DNA of 6,329 nt, taken from positions 1-6,329 of the forward strand of contig NZ_JZKH01000170.1 of the NCBI RefSeq assembly GCF_000961885.1, in the 5' to 3' direction. Every line of letters begins with the position of its first letter. Within the stretch, counting starts at the first letter, position 1. Source of the DNA: Streptomyces rubellomurinus. GTDB lineage: Bacteria; Actinomycetota; Actinomycetes; Streptomycetales; Streptomycetaceae. Of this stretch, positions 1 through 5,040 are shown one piece after another. Under the pieces are notes generated by a model that was given only the letters and a program-made list of their open reading frames with translations, was not told the DNA's origin and searched no databases. Position numbers and translations under genes: made by a program.

Positions 1-71
1 TCTCAAGGAACGGACGCTTCCTTCGAGCCGCCTTCCAGCGGGCCCTCCGGGCTTCGTTCTTTCGTGTTTCC
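1..71 (-). other. 5' leader of a 16S rRNA precursor (rrn operon off the left edge)
   Basis: Read on the minus strand, this stretch begins GGAAACACGAAAGAACGAAG and ends with CGTTCCTTGAGA. I recognise this from memory as the conserved leader upstream of Streptomyces 16S rRNA genes; the run CTTGAGA would continue off-window into the actinobacterial boxA-like antitermination and processing region (TTGAGAACTCAA type). Two small stem-loops typical of the leader are visible: gccc/gggc at 42-52 and ccgc/gcgg at 28-41. The 16S gene itself is not in the window, so its presence to the left is inferred. No protein frame here looks real. Alternative: a solitary leader-like remnant, which I think unlikely. 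Confidence 0.72.
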
Positions 72-101
72 AGCTTATCAGATGTTTTCCGCTCCGTTTC
101 C
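72..101 (-). promoter_or_regulatory. Candidate proximal rRNA promoter (-10 TAAGCT)
   Basis: On the minus strand, TGATAAGCT sits directly before the conserved rRNA leader, where Streptomyces rrn operons usually carry a sequence such as TGATAGAGT. The -10 would be TAAGCT (77 to 72), matching TANNNT. No good TTGAC-like -35 lies 17-18 bases upstream (GAAACG or GGAAAC), which is tolerable because several Streptomyces rrn promoters have poor -35 boxes. Position and leader context support it more than the hexamers do. Confidence 0.45.
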
Positions 102-163
102 GGGGCTTCGTCATCCAACTCGCCGGTGTCTTCCGGGGCTTGACGCCCTGTCCGACGTTTCAA

Positions 164-193
164 ACTCTAGCCGATCCCCGCTCCGAAAAGCGA
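164..193 (-). promoter_or_regulatory. Candidate upstream rRNA promoter (-10 TAGAGT)
   Basis: The minus strand reads CGGCTAGAGTTTGAAAC, giving a good actinobacterial -10 box, TAGAGT, at 169 to 164. The -35 at 17-18 bases spacing is weak (CGCTTT or TCGCTT). Streptomyces rRNA operons usually have several tandem promoters, so a second one about 90 bases upstream of the proximal candidate fits. Transcription would run leftward into the rRNA leader. Confidence 0.42.
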
Positions 194-375
194 ATCCGGC
201 CGAGTCCGACCGCAATCCGATAAAACGCGCACACCGAATAAGCACCCTGCCGCGACGCGAAAACGCAAACGCGACCCAGCGCGAACCAGGAAGTGGTGTT
301 TCGAAGGATTGGCTACCCCGGGACCGTCCGCGCAGATGCGTGTCCGGTGCTCCCTGCCAGGCAGCTCGAAGAACA
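173..375 (-). other. Non-coding upstream region of the rRNA operon
   Basis: About 200 bases between the phosphatase stop codon and the rRNA promoter candidates. It is visibly richer in A and T than the genes beside it, with runs such as GTTTTATCGG and TTTGCGTTTTCGCG on the minus strand. It may hold further tandem rrn promoters or upstream activating sequence, but I cannot assign a convincing -35/-10 pair. The short open frames here lack start-site support and look random. Confidence 0.4.
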
Positions 376-376
376 C
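347..376 (-). terminator. Weak imperfect hairpin after the phosphatase gene
   Basis: Immediately after the TAG stop, the minus strand can fold as GTGTTCT with GGGAGCAC (two G-U pairs), then a bulge, then CTGCC with GGCAG around a tiny loop. There is no T-tract. It might terminate the phosphatase transcript before the rRNA promoters, but the fold is poor and the call is tentative. Confidence 0.2.
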
Positions 377-1731
377 TAGACCTCTGGCACAGCCGAGTCA
401 AGCTCCGCAACCGGATTCTCGGCCTCCGCCTCGGCCGGCAGCTGGAAGGCCAGGACGGCCACGTCGTCGTCGTGCTCCGAGGTCACCCCCATCGCGCGGA
501 GCAGGCGGGCGCAGATGACCTCGGGGGCGCCGATCGCGCCGGTGAGGGTGCGGGCCAGGAGGTCGAGGCCCTGGTCGATGTCCTCGTCGCGGCGTTCGAC
601 CAGGCCGTCCGTGTAGAGGACACCGGTGGTGCCGGGCAGCAGGCGCAGGGTGTGGGAGACGTGGAGGCCGCCGCCGGTGCCGAGCGGCGGGCCGTTCTGT
701 TCCTCGCTGCGCAGGACGGTGCCGTCCGGGCAGCGCAGCAGCATGGGGAGGTGCCCGGCGGAGGCGTAGGTGAGGGTGCGACGGCACGGGTCCCAGACGG
801 CGTAGGTGCAGGTGGCGATCTGGTTGGCGTCGATCTCCATGGCGATGTCGTCGAGCAGGCGCATCACCTCGTGCGGGGGCAGGTCGAGGCGGGCGTAGGC
901 GCGGACGGCGGTGCGCAGCTGTCCCATCACCGCGGCGGCCCGCAGGCCCCGGCCCATGACGTCGCCGATGACGAGCGCGGTGCGTCCGCCGTCGATGGCG
1001 ATGACGTCGTACCAGTCGCCGCCGACCGCGGCCTCGGCGCCGCCGGGCTGGTAGGTGGTGGCGACCCGCAGGCCGGCGGGCTGGTCGAGCTTCTGCGGGA
1101 GCAGGCTGCGCTGGAGGGTGACGGCGGCTTCGCGCTGGCGGCGCTCGGCCTCGCGGAGCCGGGCGGCGGCGAGGACCTGGTCGGTGACCTCGGCGGCGAA
1201 GATCAGGACGCCTGCGGGCGGGCCGTCCGCCGGGGTGTCGCAGGGGCCGAGCGGGACGCAGGAGACGTTGTAGTAGCGGTTGCCGGTGAGGCCGAGGATG
1301 CAGCGGGCCTTCACACTGCGGGGGCGGCCGCCGCGGATGACCTGGTCCATCAGCGGGAGGACGCCCATGGTGCCGAGCTCGGGGAGGGCTTCTCCGGCGG
1401 GCAGGCCGGTGCGGCGGTCGCCGAAGAGCTCGCGGTAGGCGCGGTTGGTGTAGCCGAGCTGGTGGGCCGGGCCGTAGGTGACGGCGACCGGGGCGGGGAT
1501 GCGGTTGAGGACCTCGCGCAGGTGCTGGGGCTTGAGGGGGTCGAGGAGTTCGGCGACGGTGGCCGGGTTGCTCGGGTCCCGGGGGCTGGGGACGACCACG
1601 GTGTCGGCGGAGGGCGTGCCCTCGTCGGTGCCGGCCCCGTTGGACGGGGTGGCACGCCAGGGGACTCCGGTGAGCCGGGCGCTCCAGCGCATGAGGTTCA
1701 AACGACGGCCGCTTCCTCGTTTTCCAGTCAT
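376..1731 (-). CDS. PAS domain-containing SpoIIE/PP2C-type serine phosphatase
   Basis: A metal-dependent protein phosphatase of the SpoIIE/RsbU class, 451 residues from the ATG at 1731. Family members dephosphorylate anti-anti-sigma (STAS) proteins and so release sigma factors from anti-sigma kinases; the partner here is unknown. Residues 1-70 are basic, then Ser/Pro/Thr-rich. A PAS-like sensor domain spans about 71-185 (NRIPAPVAVTYG, then TNRAYRELFG). A short charged helix follows (REAERRQREAAVTLQRSLLP), which is the usual linker into the PP2C domain, about 205-430. The metal-binding acidic motifs are intact: VGGDWYDV (Asp239), GDVMGRG (Asp257), YTDGLVERRD (Asp375) and HDDDVAVLA (Asp421-423). 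No transmembrane segment is visible, so it should be cytoplasmic. Start choice: an in-frame GTG at 1752 would add seven residues but has no purine-rich site before it; the ATG has a weak GTGAT match to the 16S 3' end. It lies downstream of the NDH-2-like gene on the same strand, with a 140-base gap and its own promoter candidate. Confidence 0.9.
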   Translation of the reverse strand: MTGKRGSGRRLNLMRWSARLTGVPWRATPSNGAGTDEGTPSADTVVVPSPRDPSNPATVAELLDPLKPQHLREVLNRIPAPVAVTYGPAHQLGYTNRAYRELFGDRRTGLPAGEALPELGTMGVLPLMDQVIRGGRPRSVKARCILGLTGNRYYNVSCVPLGPCDTPADGPPAGVLIFAAEVTDQVLAAARLREAERRQREAAVTLQRSLLPQKLDQPAGLRVATTYQPGGAEAAVGGDWYDVIAIDGGRTALVIGDVMGRGLRAAAVMGQLRTAVRAYARLDLPPHEVMRLLDDIAMEIDANQIATCTYAVWDPCRRTLTYASAGHLPMLLRCPDGTVLRSEEQNGPPLGTGGGLHVSHTLRLLPGTTGVLYTDGLVERRDEDIDQGLDLLARTLTGAIGAPEVICARLLRAMGVTSEHDDDVAVLAFQLPAEAEAENPVAELDSAVPEV

Positions 1732-1743
1732 ATCATCACTTTT

Positions 1744-1753
1744 TGTGCGCACA
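1744..1753. promoter_or_regulatory. Perfect 10-bp palindrome TGTGCGCACA
   Basis: TGTGCGCACA is a perfect palindrome that overlaps the alternative GTG start and lies just downstream of the candidate phosphatase promoter. That is a sensible place for an operator. No regulator can be named. A short GC-rich palindrome can occur by chance in this genome. Confidence 0.25.
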
Positions 1754-1766
1754 GCAGCACACGGGG

Positions 1767-1795
1767 TAATGACCAGTTCGGGCTGATCCTGTCAG
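1767..1795 (-). promoter_or_regulatory. Candidate promoter of the SpoIIE-type phosphatase gene
   Basis: On the minus strand, CTGACA (1795 to 1790) is followed after 17 bases by TCATTA (1772 to 1767). The -35 is good and the -10 is weak. Transcription would start near 1760, leaving about 30 bases of leader before the ATG at 1731. That start point would be too close to the GTG at 1752, which favours the ATG. Confidence 0.35.
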
Positions 1796-1871
1796 GCCGT
1801 GGCCCGATTCCGGAAGTCGCGCGCCCGGCGTGGCCGTCCGAACCGCCCCCGGGCGGAATCGTCGGCGCCGC

Positions 1872-3257
1872 TCACCGGGGCGCTTCCGGTCCGCTGCCGG
1901 GCGGCCGGCCCGGCCCGGGGTCGAACCCCGCCTCGAACTCCGAACGCCCGTACTCGACGCCGCCGAGCGAGACCACTTCGCGGGAGAACACCCCGCCGAG
2001 CACCCAGTCCATCAGCACCCGCACCCGGCGTTCCCGGCTCGGCAGCCGGCGCAGGTGCCGGGCCCGGTGCAGCCACCAGGCCCGCCGCCCGGTGAGCCGG
2101 CCGCCGCGCCGGGTGTGCGTGACGGCCCGGCCCAGGCCCAACGAGGTGGAGCAGGCGGCGGGGCCCGGCCGGTACGGGGCCAGGCCGGGCGCGTGCGGTC
2201 CGCCGTCCAGGGCCACCGCGAGGTTGCGGGCGAGCAGGTCGGCCTGCGCGAAGGCGTGCTGGGCGTTGGGGGCGCAGGGCGCGCCGTCCGCGTTCGGGTC
2301 CGGTACGGCGGCGCAGTCGCCGACCGCCCAGACGCCGGGCAGCGCCCGCCCGTCCGGTCCGACCGCCTGCAGGGTGGCCAGGCAGCGGACCCGGCCGTGG
2401 GTGTCCAGCGGCAGGTCGGTGTCGCGCAGCAGCGGGGAGGGGCGCACGCCCGCCGTCCAGACCAGGGTGCGGGCCCCGAAGCGGCTGCCGTCCGAGAGCG
2501 CCACGACTTGGTCGACGGCGGACTCCAGAGTGGTCCGCAGGCGGACGTCGACGCCGCGTTCGCGCAGCTCGCCGAGGGTGTGGGCGGCGAGGTCGGGCGA
2601 CTCCTCGGCGAGGATCCGGCCGGTGGCCTCGACCAGGACCCAGCGCAGGTCCTCGGCGGCGACGTTGTGGTACTGGCGGACGGCGGTGCGGGCCATGTCC
2701 TCCAGTTCGGCGAGCGCGCCGACGCCCGCGTAGCCGGCGCCGACGAACACGAAGGTGAGCGCGGCCTGGCGCAGCGCGGGGTCGCGGGTGGTGGCGGCCA
2801 GGTCGAGCTGTTCCAGGACGTGGTTGCGCAGGTCGACCGCCTCGCCGACGGTGGAGAAGCCGCGGCCGTGCTCGGCGAGGCCGGGCACCGGCGCGGTGCG
2901 GGGCGCCGAGCCGGCGGCCACCACCAGGAGGTCGTAGGGGAGTTCGACGGGTGCGGGGGGCTCGCCCGGCCCGGCGGCGTCGGCGAAGGCCCGGCGGGTC
3001 GCGTGTTCGATGCGGGTGATCCGGGCGGTGAGCACCCGGCAGTCGGGCAGGGCCCCGCGCAGCGGGACGACGATGTGGCGGGGGTCGATCGAGCCGGCCG
3101 CGACCTCGGCCAGCAGGGGGTGGTAGGTGAAGTAGGCCCGGGGCTCGACGACGGTGATCTCCGCTTCGCCGCGCCGGATCCGGTCCCGCAGACCGCGCTG
3201 GAGGTTCAGCGCGGCGGCCGTTCCGGCACAGCCGCCGCCGGCGATCAGGATTCGGAT
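1872..3257 (-). CDS. FAD-dependent NADH dehydrogenase, type II (NDH-2-like)
   Basis: A flavoprotein of the pyridine nucleotide-disulfide oxidoreductase family, closest to actinobacterial type II NADH:quinone dehydrogenases. These pass electrons from NADH to membrane quinone without pumping protons. At 461 residues it has normal family length. FAD motif GGGCAG is at 7-12, with Glu38 (VVEPR) as the likely ribose ligand. The NADH motif GAGYAG is at 173-178. The second FAD motif VWAVGD is near 309-314. The C-terminal quinone-site motif AQHAFAQA is at 332-339, followed by a basic, Trp-containing stretch (WWLHRARHLRR) of the kind that anchors NDH-2 to the membrane face. Start: no ATG, GTG or TTG precedes the FAD motif in frame after the upstream TGA; an ATC at 3257 lies 6 bases after a perfect AGGAGG. 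The first in-frame GTG (3035) would delete the FAD motif, so ATC is chosen. Oddity: position 180, Glu in related enzymes (GVE), is Gly. The gene is divergent from the TetR gene. Confidence 0.86.
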   Translation of the reverse strand: MRILIAGGGCAGTAAALNLQRGLRDRIRRGEAEITVVEPRAYFTYHPLLAEVAAGSIDPRHIVVPLRGALPDCRVLTARITRIEHATRRAFADAAGPGEPPAPVELPYDLLVVAAGSAPRTAPVPGLAEHGRGFSTVGEAVDLRNHVLEQLDLAATTRDPALRQAALTFVFVGAGYAGVGALAELEDMARTAVRQYHNVAAEDLRWVLVEATGRILAEESPDLAAHTLGELRERGVDVRLRTTLESAVDQVVALSDGSRFGARTLVWTAGVRPSPLLRDTDLPLDTHGRVRCLATLQAVGPDGRALPGVWAVGDCAAVPDPNADGAPCAPNAQHAFAQADLLARNLAVALDGGPHAPGLAPYRPGPAACSTSLGLGRAVTHTRRGGRLTGRRAWWLHRARHLRRLPSRERRVRVLMDWVLGGVFSREVVSLGGVEYGRSEFEAGFDPGPGRPPGSGPEAPR

Positions 3258-3262
3258 GGTGC

Positions 3263-3268
3263 ACCTCC
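3263..3268 (-). promoter_or_regulatory. Perfect ribosome binding site AGGAGG placing the NDH-2 start at ATC
   Basis: The minus strand reads AGGAGGTGCACC followed by ATC CGA ATC CTG ATC GCC. The six bases between AGGAGG and ATC are an ideal gap. The overlapping GTG inside AGGAGGTG is out of frame and too close to the site, so this site decides the unusual start. Confidence 0.7.
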
Positions 3269-3287
3269 TGACGATGTGACGATTCGT

Positions 3288-3327
3288 CCCGGCCTCGCGG
3301 CCGGGGGCGTCCCCCCATCACGCCCCC
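3288..3327 (-). repeat. Two overlapping hairpins in the NDH-2 leader
   Basis: Two perfect inverted repeats share bases 3303-3305. The first has an 8-bp stem, gggggcgt (3303-3310) with acgccccc (3320-3327), and a 9-base loop. The second has a 7-bp stem, cccggcc (3288-3294) with ggccggg (3299-3305), and a tcgc loop. In minus-strand RNA both lie between the likely promoter region and the AGGAGG site and could not form fully together. They could act as alternative leader structures or as protein-binding sites. Confidence 0.35.
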
Positions 3328-3369
3328 CTATGAAGGACCTGCGGGGGCGGTCTTGTCCACAGCCCGTAC

Positions 3370-3394
3370 GGCCCCGGTCGTGGCGGCCGGGGCC
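3370..3394. repeat. Inverted repeat with 8-bp perfect stem
   Basis: ggccccgg (3370-3377) and ccggggcc (3387-3394) flank a 9-base loop. No T-tract follows on either strand. It may be a structural element in the NDH-2 upstream region or an operator; function is unknown. Confidence 0.3.
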
Positions 3395-3436
3395 GGAGTG
3401 GCCAGTTGTGCTGCCCGGACGACTTTCTGACGCACT

Positions 3437-3465
3437 TTCGGACGCGAAGAGGCGTGAACTATGGT
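3437..3465 (+). promoter_or_regulatory. Possible rightward promoter in the divergent gap
   Basis: TTCGGA (3437-3442) is followed after 17 bases by TATGGT (3460-3465), which fits the loose TANNNT -10 of Streptomyces. If used, transcription would start near 3472 and the ATG at 3461 could not be a start codon. This competes with the small open frame described separately. Confidence 0.25.
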
Positions 3466-3592
3466 CGGATTGTGTACCGGAGCGGCCACCGCCACGACCA
3501 TCGGCGGCGACGCACCGTGGATCGGCCACTACGGCCTGTTCCAGTGTCGGCGCGCGGACCCGACTGCGGGGCAGTCATCCGGGGAAGGGTAG
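3461..3592 (+). CDS. Doubtful 43-residue small open frame
   Basis: ATG at 3461 to TAG at 3590-3592 encodes a 43-residue product starting MVGLCTGAATATTIGGDAPW. About four in five third positions are G or C, which is compatible with coding but not distinctive here. AGAGG lies nine bases before the ATG, a fair ribosome binding site. A strong 10-bp hairpin follows 33 bases after the stop. No homology is recognised, and no signal peptide or transmembrane segment is obvious. It could equally be untranslated leader of the TetR gene or a small RNA. Confidence 0.2.
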   Translation: MVGLCTGAATATTIGGDAPWIGHYGLFQCRRADPTAGQSSGEG

Positions 3593-3624
3593 TTCCCGGA
3601 CGAGGCCCCGGACCGGGCCGACGC

Positions 3625-3649
3625 GCCGGGCCGGACCACCCGGCCCGGC
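3625..3649. terminator. Strong 10-bp hairpin in the divergent gap
   Basis: gccgggccgg (3625-3634) and ccggcccggc (3640-3649) form a perfect 10-bp stem around accac. There is no T-tract, but GC-rich hairpins without one are common as terminators in Streptomyces. It could end a short transcript from the 3440-3592 region or attenuate the TetR transcript. Because the stem is symmetrical it could also act on leftward transcription. Confidence 0.35.
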
Positions 3650-3730
3650 CGCACGAACCACCACCGTGGTCGACGGGACGGGACGGGCCGCACGAGCGAT
3701 GGATCATCGGGTCTTTTCTGACGGATCGAG

Positions 3731-3748
3731 CTGCACCGGGGGGTGCAG
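3731..3748. promoter_or_regulatory. 18-bp inverted repeat, candidate TetR operator
   Basis: CTGCACCGGGGGGTGCAG has 7-bp perfect arms around GGGG. It lies about 50 bases upstream of the TetR start, within the size range of TetR-family operators, and such regulators often repress themselves and a divergent neighbour. It also covers the alternative GTG start at 3743, which makes that start less likely. As RNA it would be a stable hairpin instead. Confidence 0.38.
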
Positions 3749-3799
3749 AGGCGGGCGACGACGGGTACTGGTTTCGGACGCCTGCGGGGGAGAGTTGGG

Positions 3800-4741
3800 A
3801 TGATGGAGCAGAAGCAGGTGTTGGGGCGGGTGGACACACCGCACGCGGGCCAGGGCACGGTTCCGGAGCAACGCGGGCCGGTGGACCTGCCGCCGCCGTT
3901 CGATGCGGCGCGGTCGGACTCCGTACCGGCCGTTCAGGCCACCCAGGCCGTTCACGTCACTGCGTCGGGAGCGCCGGCCGCCTCCTACGCGGGTGCGCCG
4001 TACCGCGCGGAGCCGCCGCAGGCCGCTCCGCCGCTGCCCGGGGCCCGGCTGCGGGTGGATGCCCGGCGGAACCTGGAGAGCGTGCTGCGGGCCGCCCGCG
4101 AGGTGTTCGGCGAGTTCGGCTACGACGCCCCGATGGAGGAGGTGGCGCGCCGGGCCGGGGTCGGGGTCGGCACCGTGTACCGGCGCTTCCCGAGCAAGGA
4201 GGTGCTGGTCCAGCGGATCGCCGCCGAGGAGGTGGCCTGGCTGACCGACCAGGCCCGGGAGTCGCTGTACGGCGGGGACGGCGCCTGGGAGGCGCTGGCC
4301 GGCTACCTGGCGCGGGCGGTGAGCACCGGCGCCGGGCGGCTGCTGCCGCCGGAGGCGTTCCGGTACGCGGAGGAGCTGGGCCGGGTGCCCGAGCCGCGGC
4401 TGCCGGAGCAGCCGGCCGCCGTCCCCTTCGACCCGCGCGACGAGGACGAGCGGTCCGACGCGGCGGGCGAGCCCTCGGCGGCGGACGCCGATCCCCGGCT
4501 GCTGCTGCAGTTGCTGGCCGCCCTGGTGGCGCGGGCCGGCGCGGCGGGCGAACTGCGGCCGGGCGTCACGGTGTCGGACGTGGTGCTGGTGCTGACGGCG
4601 TCGGTGCCGGTGCACGCGGCGCGGACGGCCGTGGCGGGCGGCGGCTTCGGCGCCGGGGCTCCGCAGGCGGACGGTCAGCCCGCCGCCGGGCCCTCGGACC
4701 GACTGCTGCAGATCCTGCTGGACGGCCTGCGGGCGCGCTGA
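3800..4741 (+). CDS. TetR/AcrR-family transcriptional regulator
   Basis: A one-component DNA-binding regulator, usually a dimeric repressor released by a small ligand; the ligand is unknown. Of 313 residues, 1-80 are a Pro/Ala/Gln-rich, probably disordered extension. The TetR N-terminal domain spans about 84-140: helix 1 LESVLRAAREVFGEFGY, then the helix-turn-helix MEEVARRAGVGVGTVYRRF and SKEVL. Residues 141-313 form the helical ligand and dimer domain, interrupted by an acidic Pro/Ala-rich loop near 197-231. At 313 residues it is longer than most TetR proteins (about 200), because of the extension and this loop. Start: tandem ATGs at 3800 and 3803 follow GGGGGAG at a good distance. An in-frame GTG at 3743 would add 19 residues but lies inside a palindrome and lacks a ribosome site. 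It is divergent from the NDH-2-like gene, making that gene and itself the likely targets. The sigma factor gene follows 350 bases downstream. Confidence 0.9.
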   Translation: MMEQKQVLGRVDTPHAGQGTVPEQRGPVDLPPPFDAARSDSVPAVQATQAVHVTASGAPAASYAGAPYRAEPPQAAPPLPGARLRVDARRNLESVLRAAREVFGEFGYDAPMEEVARRAGVGVGTVYRRFPSKEVLVQRIAAEEVAWLTDQARESLYGGDGAWEALAGYLARAVSTGAGRLLPPEAFRYAEELGRVPEPRLPEQPAAVPFDPRDEDERSDAAGEPSAADADPRLLLQLLAALVARAGAAGELRPGVTVSDVVLVLTASVPVHAARTAVAGGGFGAGAPQADGQPAAGPSDRLLQILLDGLRAR

Positions 4742-4809
4742 CCCGGGTTCAGGGGCGGTCCGGCCCGGCTTCGCAGGTGTCGGACGGGCAGCGGGAGTTG
4801 AGCGGACCA

Positions 4810-4838
4810 CCGGCGCGCGGCCCCATCACGCGCGCCGG
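4810..4838 (+). terminator. Strong hairpin downstream of the TetR gene
   Basis: ccggcgcgcg (4810-4819) and cgcgcgccgg (4829-4838) form a perfect 10-bp stem with a 9-base loop, 69 bases after the TetR stop. There is no T-tract. It is the most plausible terminator of the TetR transcript and would separate it from the sigma factor gene. Confidence 0.45.
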
Positions 4839-5024
4839 GTGCGTGCGGCGCGCAACAGCCCGTCGCACGGGGGGCGAACACATCCGCGACGGCCCCACGG
4901 AAGAGTGGGTACCGGCCGGTCCGGCTACCGGCCCGCGCTGCGCTATGCCATCCTTTGCCCGTGGTTGGAGCCAATGTCCGGATGCGCGCCCTTCGCGCGC
5001 CGTCGGCGCCGCACGCCCGGGAAC

Positions 5025-5040
5025 AGTGCGCCTGCGCACT
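5025..5040. promoter_or_regulatory. Inverted repeat AGTGCGC-ct-GCGCACT upstream of the sigma factor gene
   Basis: Seven-base perfect arms around ct end 51 bases before the GTG start. Outer cggg (5018-5021) and cccg (5041-5044) extend the symmetry past a 3-base bulge. It sits where a -35 or operator would be expected. It shares the core GTGCGC with the palindrome before the phosphatase gene, which may be chance. Confidence 0.3.

Larger units (their letters stand above)
3258..3799. other. Divergent intergenic region between the NDH-2-like and TetR genes
   Basis: About 540 bases with no recognisable large gene. It must hold the promoters of both flanking genes. Visible elements are the paired hairpins at 3288-3327, an 8-bp-stem hairpin at 3370-3394 (ggccccgg/ccggggcc, 9-base loop), a small open frame at 3461-3592, a 10-bp-stem hairpin at 3625-3649, three tandem copies of acggg near 3672-3686, and a palindrome at 3731-3748. 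The 9-mer TTTCTGACG occurs twice, at 3424-3432 and 3715-3723. A 7-base direct repeat, tgacgat, occurs at 3269-3275 and 3277-3283 beside the NDH-2 ribosome binding site. No Rex-type operator (TGTGAAN6TTCACA) is present. Confidence 0.6.

Noticed and set aside
111..410. Short minus-strand open frames of 69-99 codons in the rRNA upstream region
   Set aside because: They overlap predicted rRNA promoters, lack ribosome sites and show no family resemblance.
64..2733. 889-codon open frame on the plus strand
   Set aside because: It runs antisense across the rRNA promoter region, the phosphatase and half of the NDH-2-like gene. Its product is low-complexity Gly/Ala/Val/Arg-rich sequence with no domain, as expected for a shadow frame in high-GC DNA.
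1792..3321. 509-codon open frame on the minus strand overlapping the NDH-2-like gene
   Set aside because: Same strand but shifted frame; the product is Arg/Pro/Gly-rich without motifs. It uses the GTG beside AGGAGG only by reading out of frame with the enzyme.
3672..3686. Three tandem acggg copies as a possible repeat or CRISPR-like element
   Set aside because: Too short, with no spacers; ordinary GC-rich low complexity.
3697..3717. cgatg-gat-catcg followed by ggtctttt as an intrinsic terminator
   Set aside because: The stem is only 5 bp with a 3-base loop and the T-run is interrupted; too weak to call.
1830..3803. 657-codon open frame on the plus strand
   Set aside because: Antisense to the NDH-2-like gene, whose FAD, NADH and quinone motifs are clear; the product has no recognisable family.
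3704..4810. 368-codon minus-strand open frame opposite the TetR gene
   Set aside because: Arg/Gln/His-rich shadow sequence; the plus strand encodes a clear TetR domain.
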